Shown in pieces: positions 1-6,784 of a DNA stretch of 17,137 bases. Source of the stretch: JACQKA01 sp964462785 (GTDB lineage Bacteria > Patescibacteriota > Minisyncoccia > Phycocordibacterales > UBA2100). The notes below the pieces were generated by a model, which was not told the origin of the DNA, did no database searches, and saw only the letters and a list, made by a program, of their open reading frames with translations. The stretch lies in contig CAYWZA010000022.1 of assembly GCA_964462785.1 (NCBI GenBank), forward strand, positions 1 through 17,137, given 5' to 3'. Within the stretch, counting starts at the first letter, position 1. Each line of letters opens with the position of its first letter. Both the position numbers and the translations under genes were made by a program.

Positions 1-121
1 TTTTAAGACGCCATTACAAGCATGGAGTGTTGCACTTCGAAGTTGAATTCAGGTGTGGCGTTATTGTCGCTGAGCATGGCAGGGTTGTATGTTTTTTGCG
101 GCGGTTGGTGCTTTGGTGACT

Positions 122-238
122 ATGAGACCCCATATTGCCCAGTGGGATTTGAATGTCTCAAACTTACTCACACTCGCTACGGTCTTTGGCACATGTTCAA
201 TCATCTTGTTCTGGATCTTGAAAATACTCACTCGCTGA
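122..238 (+). CDS. Possible 38-residue single-pass membrane protein
   Basis: This short frame reads MRPHIAQWDLNVSNLLTLAT and then a hydrophobic stretch ending WILKILTR. It has a polar N-terminus with W8, a hydrophobic segment at about residues 15-35 and a basic end, the layout of many tiny bacterial and phage membrane proteins. An in-frame ATG at 89 would add 11 hydrophobic residues (MFFAAVGALVT). The AGGG at 81-84 sits only four bases before that ATG. No good promoter or ribosome-binding site is seen for 122. The frame ends at 238, just before the terminator at 259-283, which would then be its terminator. I do not recognise a family. The membrane-like composition is the only support. Confidence 0.35.
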   Translation: MRPHIAQWDLNVSNLLTLATVFGTCSIILFWILKILTR

Positions 239-258
239 GATCTTGGACAGAGCACATG

Positions 259-283
259 CGACCCTCCTTTCGAGGGTCGTTTT
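259..283 (+). terminator. Rho-independent terminator upstream of tpiA
   Basis: An 8-bp perfect stem (CGACCCTC / GAGGGTCG) with loop CTTTC is followed by TTTT at 280-283. It closes whatever is transcribed from the left and insulates tpiA. Confidence 0.8.
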
Positions 284-290
284 CACGCTG

Positions 291-299
291 TGCTAGAAT
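291..299 (+). promoter_or_regulatory. Extended -10 promoter of tpiA, leaderless start
   Basis: TGCTAGAAT is an extended -10 element (TGn plus TAGAAT at 294-299). Only six bases separate it from the ATG at 306, so transcription would begin at or next to the start codon. No -35 match is seen; that region is occupied by the terminator stem. Confidence 0.65.
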
Positions 300-305
300 G
301 TCAGC

Positions 306-1058
306 ATGTTACTGGTGTTTAATTGGAAAATGAATCCCGCGTCACTTGCGGAGGCGCAGGTGGTATGCGAGGTGGTTAAGAAAGCGGCGGCGCGCACAAA
401 AGATGTGGACACTGTCATCATACCTCCGGCAGTGTATCTTGCCGCGCTTGGGCAGATATATGCGACTCGTTCTATACAATTCGGTATTCAGCACATACAT
501 CGCGAAGCGGCGGGCGGACCGCATACGGGAGATATTTCTGCAGCTCAAGCCAAGGATGCAGGAGCCACTCACGTGCTGATCGGGCATGCCGAACGGCGAG
601 CACTTGGAGAAACAGACGATGATGTTCGTGCAAAAGTTGCCGTTGCTCTTGCGGTAGGTCTTACTCCCATTATTTGCATCGGCGAGCGCGAGCGCGATCA
701 ATCTGGCGCCTATCTTGAGCACATAAAGCTGCAACTCACGACTGCGCTTGCCGATGTCAAAAAAACGCAGGCGAAGCACGTTGTCATTGCATATGAGCCG
801 GTATGGGCAATCGGCGCAAAAGAGCCGATCCGACCCGAGCACATGCACGAAATGACGATATTCATCCGCAAAATGCTCTGGGAAATGTATGCAAAGGCGG
901 GACGCTCGGTCCCCGTGCTCTACGGCGGAGCCATTTTGAGCGCCCCGCACGCGGTCGCTATGGCAAAGGAAAGCGAGGTGGACGGTTTTCTCGTCGGTCG
1001 CATGAGCGTTGATACCGAGCAATTACCACTAGTATTCAGCGCGCTTGCAAAAATATGA
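306..1058 (+). CDS. tpiA: Triosephosphate isomerase
   Basis: Interconverts dihydroxyacetone phosphate and glyceraldehyde 3-phosphate in the cytosol. The 250 residues match the family length. Catalytic residues are visible: K8 in NWKMN, H94 in IGHAERR and E164 in AYEPVWAIG. The phosphate-binding end is present as YGGAI (206-210) and VDGFLVGRMSV (225-235). Some usually strict positions differ: the mobile loop after E164 reads AIGAKEP instead of the common AIGTGK, IGHSERR has become IGHAERR, and the GGAS phosphate loop reads GRMS. The fold and catalytic triad look intact, so I expect an active enzyme. The start follows directly after the -10 box and has no Shine-Dalgarno. The last codon overlaps the pgk start (ATGA, 1055-1058), which suggests translational coupling. 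Confidence 0.96.
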   Translation: MLLVFNWKMNPASLAEAQVVCEVVKKAAARTKDVDTVIIPPAVYLAALGQIYATRSIQFGIQHIHREAAGGPHTGDISAAQAKDAGATHVLIGHAERRALGETDDDVRAKVAVALAVGLTPIICIGERERDQSGAYLEHIKLQLTTALADVKKTQAKHVVIAYEPVWAIGAKEPIRPEHMHEMTIFIRKMLWEMYAKAGRSVPVLYGGAILSAPHAVAMAKESEVDGFLVGRMSVDTEQLPLVFSALAKI

Positions 1059-2176
1059 AACGCGTTGTTGATATCCCCGTAGAAAATTTAAAAGGACTGC
1101 GCGTCCTCGTGCGCTCCGAGCTCAACGTGCCCATGGGGGATTCTCTGGTGCGCAACGATTTTCGCATTCGCAAGGCGACTACGACCATTTCATATCTACG
1201 CGAAAACGGAGCGCAGGTCATTGTCTGCGCGCACATCGGGCGCGATCCGAAAGAATCGCTCGCGCCGATATCGCGTTCATTGAAACCGCTTTTGCCGCAC
1301 ACGTTTGTGCGTGACATCGTTGGATCTGAAGCGCGGATGGCAATAGGTGCAATGGCGCCGGGCGATGTGGTGCTGCTCGAAAACGTGCGGCAACATCCAG
1401 GAGAAACGGGAAATGATGTTACCTTTGCGCATGAACTCGCCAGCCTTGCCGATGTATACGTCAACGATGCGTTTTCTGTTTCGCATCGTGATCATGCCTC
1501 CATTGTCGGTGTCCCCAAGTGCATTCCGGGTTACGCCGGTATTCTGTTTGCCGACGAATTCGACAACCTCTCGCGCGCGCTCAATCCGGTGTCACCCTCG
1601 GTGGTGATTGTCGGCGGTGCGAAATTTGAAACAAAAGAGCCGCTTATCCGCAAATTATTTGAAGTATATGACGCGGTCTTTATTGGTGGCGCAATCGCAA
1701 ACGATCTTTTAAGGGCGCGCGGTTTTCCTGTCGGGCGGTCGGTCGTATCCGAAGGGATACCCACCGGCGATGTGATGCATCATCCGCGTCTGGTCATTCC
1801 GAGTGACGTCACCGTTGAAAATGAAATGAAGCAGGCTCGTGTAAAAAATGTCGCTGATGTGACGGCGGGGGACAAAATTGTCGATATCGGTCCCGATTCA
1901 TTCGCGGAGCTCGCACGCATTATTCGCGGTGCGAAATTCGTTCTGTGGAACGGCCCCACCGGTCTCTATGAAGACGGTTATGTGGAGTGGACGGAAGCGG
2001 TTGCGCAGGCGATTGCCGGCTCCAGCGCGCACACTATTGTTGGCGGCGGCGATACGATTGCCACCATCGCTTCGCTCGGCATTGAGGAAAAATACACATT
2101 TCTCTCGACCGCCGGCGGCGCACTGCTCGAATTTCTCATTAAGGGGACACTTCCCGGCATTGCCGTGCTTGAGTAA
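1055..2176 (+). CDS. pgk: Phosphoglycerate kinase
   Basis: Transfers phosphate from 1,3-bisphosphoglycerate to ADP in lower glycolysis, or the reverse. At 373 residues it is slightly shorter than the usual 390-415. The N-domain substrate site is recognisable: VRSELNVP (19-26), R37/R39, AHIGR (59-63), LLENVRQHPGE (107-117) and DAFSVSHRDHAS (138-149). The C-domain nucleotide site is also clear: GGAK (187-190), WNGPTG and GGGDT. Departures from the canonical motifs are E22 where the RxDxNVP motif has Asp, and STAGGA where STGGGA is usual. The first four bases overlap the tpiA stop, and it has no ribosome-binding site of its own, so it is probably translated by coupling from the tpiA promoter. 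Identity is firm; the effect of the substitutions is unknown. Confidence 0.96.
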   Translation: MKRVVDIPVENLKGLRVLVRSELNVPMGDSLVRNDFRIRKATTTISYLRENGAQVIVCAHIGRDPKESLAPISRSLKPLLPHTFVRDIVGSEARMAIGAMAPGDVVLLENVRQHPGETGNDVTFAHELASLADVYVNDAFSVSHRDHASIVGVPKCIPGYAGILFADEFDNLSRALNPVSPSVVIVGGAKFETKEPLIRKLFEVYDAVFIGGAIANDLLRARGFPVGRSVVSEGIPTGDVMHHPRLVIPSDVTVENEMKQARVKNVADVTAGDKIVDIGPDSFAELARIIRGAKFVLWNGPTGLYEDGYVEWTEAVAQAIAGSSAHTIVGGGDTIATIASLGIEEKYTFLSTAGGALLEFLIKGTLPGIAVLE

Positions 2177-2239
2177 GTACGAATGTGATGTCGGGAAAAA
2201 CACGGTCTGCACATTTTACTGTGGCACACTGTAGGTAAG

Positions 2240-2262
2240 AATGACGTGGATCTTTCGTCATT
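2240..2262 (+). terminator. Weak hairpin after pgk
   Basis: A 7-bp stem (AATGACG / CGTCATT) with a 9-base loop lies in the 130-base gap between pgk and the next gene. The following bases are AT-rich (ATCTTTATAC) but are not a clean T run, so termination is only a possibility. Confidence 0.3.
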
Positions 2263-2290
2263 ATCTTTATACATTTATACACATAATATT

Positions 2291-2296
2291 TATAAA
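2291..2296 (+). promoter_or_regulatory. Possible -10 box of the PKD/Kazal protein gene
   Basis: TATAAA lies 10 bases before the ATG at 2307 within an AT-rich tract. No Shine-Dalgarno is present before the ATG, so the leader is very short or absent. The tract allows other registers (for example TAAATT at 2293-2298). Confidence 0.35.
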
Positions 2297-2306
2297 TTTA
2301 TCGAAT

Positions 2307-4049
2307 ATGTTTAAACGATATGCAGTGGTGTGTGTGATTGCGCTGGTTCTTGTGGCGGGAGCGCCGGCAGCGGCGCGCGCGGCAATTTTAACCGACGCGC
2401 AAATTCAGGCGATTACATCGCTCGTGAGCTCGTTTGGTGCTGATGCTGGCGTGGTGAGGAATATAGAAACGGTGCTGCGCGGTGGCTCCATTGGCGCTGT
2501 GGGGGGTACCGGTGTCGGTATTGCGCAACCGGTCATGCCGGTTGCAAATGAATGGAAGCACACCATCTGCAAGCGCGCGTTTTCAAACATTGTACGCGAG
2601 GGCACACGTGGGGAAGAGGTAAAAGATATTCAGACGTTTTTGAAAGATGAGGGATTGTTTGACAGAGAGCCGACAGGTTTTTTCGGCAAGCTTACTGCGC
2701 AGGCACTGGGGCAGTGGCAGGTGCAAAATAGTGTTGTTGTTTCTGATGGTCTCAGCGAAACGGCACTCAGTGAGCGTGGTTTCGGAATCTTTGGTCCCAA
2801 GACGCGTGAATACGTGCGCACGTGGTGCGACCGCGGTCACGATCGTTTTATGGCAGAGCCGCAGCAGGGCGCTGCCCCACTCTCGGTTACGTTCAAAGCA
2901 TGGGTTGGCGGCTTCACTCCATTCCAATTTTGGCTTGATTTCGGCGATGGTTCGCCGCGAGAACAAGTTTCCTGCTCGGCACCCGCTGATGCATGCATTG
3001 CACCCGCGGAAGTGAAACACACCTACACGCAGGACGGCATCTACACAGTAGTGCTCTACCGAACGTCGACATTCTCCGCGAGCGATGTGGTCACGGTGAG
3101 CACCGCAGAAGAGGTGATTGGCAAGAAGCTCATACACGTGGGCGGTACACAGGTATGCACCAAAGAATACAATCCGGTATGCGCGCAACCGAATGGATGT
3201 AAAATTTCTCCGAATGGCACCGAAATGTGTGCGCAGCCCGATCAGCGCACGTTTGCAAACGAATGCATGATGAAGAAAGAGGGCGCAACGTTCCTCTACG
3301 AAGGGCAGTGCAAACGCGACAATCTTCCGTATGAGCCGGAGCCATACTGCAAAGCATGGTATGACGGCTGCAACGAGTGTGCGCGACAAACGCCTGGCGG
3401 ACCCGCAGCATGCACCCTGCGTGCATGTATTTGGCAGGCACCGGGGTATTGCAAAGAAAAATTCAGCGGCACTACCGAAAATAAACCGCCGGTTATTTCA
3501 GGATTTTCAGGTCCAACGACAGTGCAGGTAAACGAAATGGGCACGTGGACGATTACCGCGTCTGACCCAGAGAATGGAAATTTGAATTATCAGGTGACAT
3601 GGGGCGATGAGCGTCTGCTCGGATCCGTCATGAGCGCGCTTGCGCCCGCTGAGAGCACGTTTGCACAAGAAACAACATTCACGCATGCATACAGTAAGGT
3701 AGGCATGTACACCATCATTGTGATCGTCAGGGATGCGCAGGGTGCACTCGCAAAAACGACAACTACAGTCAAGGTAGGGGAGACATACGTAGCCTGTACT
3801 CTCGAATACAAGCCAGTGTGTGGTCAGCCACCGGAGCCAGCGTGTCGCCACAGTGAACCCGCATGTATGTTGCCAACGCCTGCACCACAGACCTATTCGA
3901 ACCTGTGCTTTATGAAGGCGGCGGGAGCGATGCTTCTCTATGCGGGCGAATGTTCCTCCACAGTAAGTCCTTGTACAGGTGAGGGGTCGTTCAAATTTGC
4001 TGACGAGAGATCTTATAAATGTATCAGTAACCAATGGGTACTTCAGTAA
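2307..4049 (+). CDS. Exported multidomain protein: peptidoglycan-binding, PKD and Kazal-like modules
   Basis: This 580-residue secreted or surface protein starts at the ATG that opens a typical signal peptide (MFKRYAVVCVIALVLVAGAP, cleavage around AARA-AI). The open frame extends 22 codons further up without a credible start. Modules in order: a peptidoglycan-binding-type domain at about 85-174 (GTRGEEVKDIQTFLK ... GFFGKLTAQALGQWQ ... GIFGPKTREYVRTWC); a PKD-like domain at about 183-268 (LDFGDGSP ... HTYTQDGIYTV); a Kazal-like cysteine module at 284-335 (YNPVCAQPNGC ... TFANECMMKKEGA ... GQC); a cysteine-rich patch at 345-385; a second PKD-like domain at 395-490; a second Kazal-like module at 497-549 (YKPVCGQPPEPAC ... 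YSNLCFMKAAGA ... GEC); and a short tail with two cysteines. The many cysteines imply disulfides formed outside the cytoplasm. A role in the cell wall, adhesion or protection from proteases is inference. Confidence 0.85.
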   Translation: MFKRYAVVCVIALVLVAGAPAAARAAILTDAQIQAITSLVSSFGADAGVVRNIETVLRGGSIGAVGGTGVGIAQPVMPVANEWKHTICKRAFSNIVREGTRGEEVKDIQTFLKDEGLFDREPTGFFGKLTAQALGQWQVQNSVVVSDGLSETALSERGFGIFGPKTREYVRTWCDRGHDRFMAEPQQGAAPLSVTFKAWVGGFTPFQFWLDFGDGSPREQVSCSAPADACIAPAEVKHTYTQDGIYTVVLYRTSTFSASDVVTVSTAEEVIGKKLIHVGGTQVCTKEYNPVCAQPNGCKISPNGTEMCAQPDQRTFANECMMKKEGATFLYEGQCKRDNLPYEPEPYCKAWYDGCNECARQTPGGPAACTLRACIWQAPGYCKEKFSGTTENKPPVISGFSGPTTVQVNEMGTWTITASDPENGNLNYQVTWGDERLLGSVMSALAPAESTFAQETTFTHAYSKVGMYTIIVIVRDAQGALAKTTTTVKVGETYVACTLEYKPVCGQPPEPACRHSEPACMLPTPAPQTYSNLCFMKAAGAMLLYAGECSSTVSPCTGEGSFKFADERSYKCISNQWVLQ

Positions 4050-4103
4050 GATTGCAGTAAAGTTTTCCACCCATTGCACACTCGCGTAGAGCCACACTCC
4101 ATA

Positions 4104-4109
4104 TATACT
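4104..4109 (+). promoter_or_regulatory. -10 box of the cysteine-repeat protein gene, leaderless start
   Basis: TATACT ends seven bases before the ATG at 4117. There is no Shine-Dalgarno and no convincing -35 at the right distance. This matches the spacing seen at tpiA, recJ and others. Confidence 0.6.
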
Positions 4110-4116
4110 GGATGCT

Positions 4117-5847
4117 ATGAGACGCGTAGCGGCATGCACCCTCGGGCTCCTTTGTTTTTTTGGTGCATATGCATCGGTGCGCGCACAGACCATCGATGAG
4201 CTCAAAGCGATGATTGCACTACTCACGCAACAGATTGCCGCAATTGAGCAGCAGATTGCCGCGCGCGGCGGTACACCGATCTCGGGCGGCAGTGCTGCGT
4301 GCCCGGCGCTTACACGCGCTCTTTATGCCGGTCTTTCTGGCGAAGATGTAAAAAGTTTGCAGCGATTCCTTGCTGCCGACAGCTCGATATATCCCGAAGG
4401 TCTGGCAACAGGCTATTTCGGTCCGGCTACGGAGCGAGCGGTACAGCGGTGGCAGGCGAGAAACAATATTGTCTCATCAGGCACACCAAGCGGCACAGGC
4501 TATGGCGTCGTTGGTCCCGGCACACGCGCAGCAATTGCACGTGTATGCGGGAATACATCGACAACTCCAACTACGCCAACAGTGCGCGGGTGCACTGTTG
4601 GCAGTACTGCTATGCAGCACGGCGAAACGCGGACATTTTATACAGCGAGCTCGCTCCCCACGGGCGGACAGTGCTTTGGGCTGCCGCGCACCTGCATGAA
4701 CGGTGTTATAAGCGGCGAGGTGGCGTACGTATATCCGACCTGCACCGTGCAAGGGCGCACCTGCACGATGGATGGCACGGTGATCGCGCATGGCGAAACG
4801 CGCACTATGTATCTCACGCGCTCTGTTGCATTTGGCGCATCATGCCAAGGATCGCCGCGCACCTGCACCGATGGGACGCTTACCGGCAGCACCGCATACG
4901 GGTTTGCCAGTTGCGCAGCGCCGACAACCGGTCGTTCATGTACGGTGGATGGAGCCTCCATTGCTCATGGTGATTCTCCGACGTTGTACAAACAAAAAAC
5001 TGTCTTGTTTGGACAGACATGTGATCCATTCAAGCGTGTGCGTACCTGCACTGACGGATCACTGACAGGAGATTCTGCGTATCAATATATCTCGTGCTCC
5101 ATCGAGGGAGCCCGTTCTTGTGAAGTGGTTGCATCAAGTGCCACGACAACCGTTGTCGCACATGCTGGGCAGAGAGATTTTTATTCCACCGATACCGTTC
5201 CCTATACGAATCTGTGCAGTGATTACAAACAGACGCGTATCTGCACTGACGGTCTCATTTCAGGGAGCGCCACGTACAAGTATCCTACGTGTAAAGCCAT
5301 ACCGGCACGCACCTGCACGCTTGATAACGTGACCGTTGCTCATAACAGCACGCACACATTTTATGTGAACCGTTCAGTGTCAGCGAGTGGAAACTGCAAC
5401 ACTACTGCAAATAGCCAAGCGCGCACCTGCACCGATGGGACACTTAGCGGCAGCGCCACCTTCCAGTACTCAGTGTGCGCAAAAACAGGTCAGCGCTGGT
5501 GCCTACTTGATGGAAAATACACTGCGCATAACGCAGCCTCAACGTACTACTCAACGCAGCAGGTTCCTTTCGGTAATTCATGTACACAATTTGCTGATGA
5601 GCGCAGCTGCAGCGACGGTACGCTCAATGGCAGCGCAACGTATCAATACGCCAGCTGCTCGTCTGTTGCTGCCGCTTCCTGCACGCTCAATGGCAAAACT
5701 ACTGCACACGGCTCCTCCACCCCTTTCTACTCAGTCTCCAGCGCACCTTCGGGTGAGACGTGTACTGCATACCAGCAGATTCGCTTCTGCAACGATGGGA
5801 CGTATTCGGGCTCGGCGAGCTTCTCAAATCCGACGTGCACCAACTAA
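4117..5847 (+). CDS. Exported peptidoglycan-binding protein with seven tandem four-cysteine repeats
   Basis: A 576-residue exported protein. Residues 1-23 form a signal peptide (MRRVAACTLGLLCFFGAYASVRA). Residues 24-50 are a short heptad-like helix (LKAMIALLTQQIAAIEQQIAA). Residues 62-144 form a peptidoglycan-binding-type domain (GLSGEDVKSLQRFLA ... TGYFGPATERAVQRWQ ... GVVGPGTRAAIARVC). After a Thr/Pro linker come seven consecutive repeats, cysteine to cysteine at 159-209, 216-266, 275-327, 335-392, 400-454, 462-514 and 522-574. Each has four cysteines, an AHG/AHN-like turn in all but the first (QHG there), an aromatic pair, and a CxDGxxxGSAxYxYxxC end. The protein stops two residues after the last cysteine. 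It sits directly after another exported protein with the same binding domain. A wall-anchored surface stalk or adhesin is the natural guess; no known repeat family is recognised. Confidence 0.85.
   Translation: MRRVAACTLGLLCFFGAYASVRAQTIDELKAMIALLTQQIAAIEQQIAARGGTPISGGSAACPALTRALYAGLSGEDVKSLQRFLAADSSIYPEGLATGYFGPATERAVQRWQARNNIVSSGTPSGTGYGVVGPGTRAAIARVCGNTSTTPTTPTVRGCTVGSTAMQHGETRTFYTASSLPTGGQCFGLPRTCMNGVISGEVAYVYPTCTVQGRTCTMDGTVIAHGETRTMYLTRSVAFGASCQGSPRTCTDGTLTGSTAYGFASCAAPTTGRSCTVDGASIAHGDSPTLYKQKTVLFGQTCDPFKRVRTCTDGSLTGDSAYQYISCSIEGARSCEVVASSATTTVVAHAGQRDFYSTDTVPYTNLCSDYKQTRICTDGLISGSATYKYPTCKAIPARTCTLDNVTVAHNSTHTFYVNRSVSASGNCNTTANSQARTCTDGTLSGSATFQYSVCAKTGQRWCLLDGKYTAHNAASTYYSTQQVPFGNSCTQFADERSCSDGTLNGSATYQYASCSSVAAASCTLNGKTTAHGSSTPFYSVSSAPSGETCTAYQQIRFCNDGTYSGSASFSNPTCTN
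4591..5838 (+). repeat. Seven tandem ~51-58-residue cysteine repeats (coding)
   Basis: Each unit encodes Cys-x(26-31)-Cys-x(6-10)-Cys-x(15)-Cys in its recognisable form. The fourth spacing is the most constant (C193-C209, C250-C266, C311-C327, C376-C392, C438-C454, C498-C514, C558-C574, always 16 apart). The consensus near the end is R-x-C-T-D-G-x-L-x-G-S-A-x-Y-x-Y. The DNA units are clearly diverged from one another, so the array is old rather than recently expanded. Confidence 0.9.
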
Positions 5848-5848
5848 A

Positions 5849-5886
5849 TGCGGTGAAAATCGTGCGCTGCATCGATTTTCACCGCA
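5849..5886. terminator. Bidirectional terminator between convergent genes
   Basis: A perfect 14-bp stem (TGCGGTGAAAATCG / CGATTTTCACCGCA) with a 10-base loop fills the gap between the stop at 5847 and the minus-strand stop at 5888. No long T run follows on either strand; the A/T-rich part of the stem may assist. It can serve both the repeat protein and the HIT gene. Confidence 0.7.
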
Positions 5887-5887
5887 C

Positions 5888-6256
5888 TTAGTGAGATAGT
5901 GCTACGCGGATTTTCCCGGCATTTTTTTTGAAATCGGTTTTCTCGCCCTGAGCTGTGCTGGGATCTTGGTATACCCAGATATGTGCGTGGTGCACCTCAT
6001 CACCCACGATTTTTGAGTGAACTGCATCATTGCCAAACGCGTCTTTAATAGCAAGTGCGATTTTCTTTGCTGTCTCGAAATATGCCCCCGCATCAGCAAC
6101 GTCCCATACCCAACGGTGATGCGCTTTGGGTATGACGAGGGTATGACCTGCGGAGAGCGGTCTGATATCGAGGAAAGCGAGATAGGTTTCGTCCTCATAT
6201 ACTTTTTCCGCGGGGACGTTTCCGGCAACAATTTTGCAAAATACACAATCTTCCAT
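5888..6256 (-). CDS. HIT family hydrolase
   Basis: A 122-residue histidine-triad protein of the HinT type; such proteins hydrolyse nucleoside phosphoramidates or related nucleotide conjugates in the cytosol. The N-terminus (DCVFCKIVAGNVPAEKVYED) and SAGHTLVIPKAHH (35-47) are typical. The C-terminal triad reads VHHAHIWV with H89, H90 and H92. Aligned to the HxHxHxx motif, H90 is the nucleophile and H92 the third histidine, but the first position is V88, with an extra histidine at 89. C4 and C7 form a CxxC that is zinc-binding in part of the family, although its usual partner histidines cannot be assigned here. The start follows a TGGTATCGT extended -10 by six bases. Convergent with the repeat protein, divergent from the membrane protein at 6290. 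Confidence 0.93.
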   Translation of the reverse strand: MEDCVFCKIVAGNVPAEKVYEDETYLAFLDIRPLSAGHTLVIPKAHHRWVWDVADAGAYFETAKKIALAIKDAFGNDAVHSKIVGDEVHHAHIWVYQDPSTAQGEKTDFKKNAGKIRVALSH

Positions 6257-6262
6257 GCGTAT

Positions 6263-6271
6263 ACGATACCA
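6263..6271 (-). promoter_or_regulatory. Extended -10 of the HIT gene, leaderless start
   Basis: On the minus strand TGGTATCGT (hexamer at 6268-6263) precedes the ATG at 6256 by six bases. The promoter lies head to head with the one at 6274-6282; the two -10 elements are only a few bases apart. Confidence 0.5.
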
Positions 6272-6273
6272 TA

Positions 6274-6282
6274 TGCGATAAT
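6274..6282 (+). promoter_or_regulatory. Extended -10 of the membrane protein gene at 6290
   Basis: TGCGATAAT matches TGn-TATAAT at five of six hexamer positions. Seven bases separate it from the ATG at 6290. The earlier in-frame ATG at 6281 overlaps the -10 box, so 6290 is preferred as the start. Confidence 0.6.
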
Positions 6283-6289
6283 GGAAAAC

Positions 6290-6775
6290 ATGAAGCTTCT
6301 GGCAACGGCCATCATGCTCTATATAGCGCAGTTATTTCTCATGCCACTCGGCAGTGCGTATGCGAAAGCAGCAACCGGCTTTCTACCAGAAGGCAAACTA
6401 GACTTGTTGGTGTATGGCATTCTGCCGCTCACCATACTCACTGCGATCGCAAGCTTTTCCTATGCGCGCTGGGCGCATGTCGGGCTTGATGTGGGCAGGT
6501 GCATCACGGTCGCCTGCGTATACATGGCAGTGCCGGCGATGGCGTTTGCGCTCTCGTGGACGGTTGCGTTCTATCTCGACGCGGCACTTGCCGTTGCTGA
6601 TTTGCAGGAGACGGTTGTCCCGCTCTTTACGAGCTTTGAGGTGCGCGATTGGCAGCCGTTTGTGGCATGGATCGTCTCCTTTATTCCGTTCGTAGTGCCC
6701 TTCTTGCTAGGGCCGGCACTGGCAAGCTTTTTCACCCGATCATCCGCGGTCGCTGAAGCGCGCATCGTCATGTAG
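6290..6775 (+). CDS. Small multi-pass membrane protein, unknown function
   Basis: A 161-residue protein with four hydrophobic segments at about 3-24, 38-58, 71-96 and 123-149. The first could be a signal peptide (MKLLATAIMLYIAQLFLMPLGSAYA) or a membrane anchor. Between segments three and four is a soluble loop (AALAVADLQETVV ... EVRDWQPF). The open frame reaches back to 6017 on the opposite strand of the HIT gene, but the -10 box at 6274-6282 and the lack of any Shine-Dalgarno place the start at 6290 (ATG 6281 is the alternative). The stop lies across the recJ promoter. I recognise no family. Confidence 0.7.
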   Translation: MKLLATAIMLYIAQLFLMPLGSAYAKAATGFLPEGKLDLLVYGILPLTILTAIASFSYARWAHVGLDVGRCITVACVYMAVPAMAFALSWTVAFYLDAALAVADLQETVVPLFTSFEVRDWQPFVAWIVSFIPFVVPFLLGPALASFFTRSSAVAEARIVM

Positions 6776-6778
6776 AAT
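6771..6778 (+). promoter_or_regulatory. -10 box of recJ, leaderless start
   Basis: TGTAGAAT (hexamer TAGAAT at 6773-6778) ends six bases before the recJ ATG at 6785 and contains the stop codon of the preceding gene (TAG, 6773-6775). No Shine-Dalgarno is present. Confidence 0.6.
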
Positions 6779-6784
6779 CGTTGG

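Noticed and set aside
342..1022. 226-residue minus-strand open frame opposite tpiA
   Set aside because: Complete overlap with a clear triosephosphate isomerase; its composition is that of an antisense frame and it has no start signals.
2583..3389. 268-residue minus-strand open frame opposite the PKD/Kazal gene
   Set aside because: Shadow of a well-supported coding gene; no domain or signal peptide can be recognised.
4032..4076. Long-range 8-bp inverted repeat (CAATGGGT / ACCCATTG) around the stop of the PKD/Kazal gene
   Set aside because: The 29-base loop and absence of a T run make a terminator unlikely; it may be chance.
3507..4226. 239-residue minus-strand open frame over the junction of the two exported-protein genes
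   Set aside because: Covers the end of one gene and the promoter and start of the next; no recognisable protein features.
4591..5838. Tandem repeats considered as a CRISPR-like or microsatellite array
   Set aside because: The periodicity is at the protein level with diverged DNA units; there are no identical direct repeats with unique spacers.
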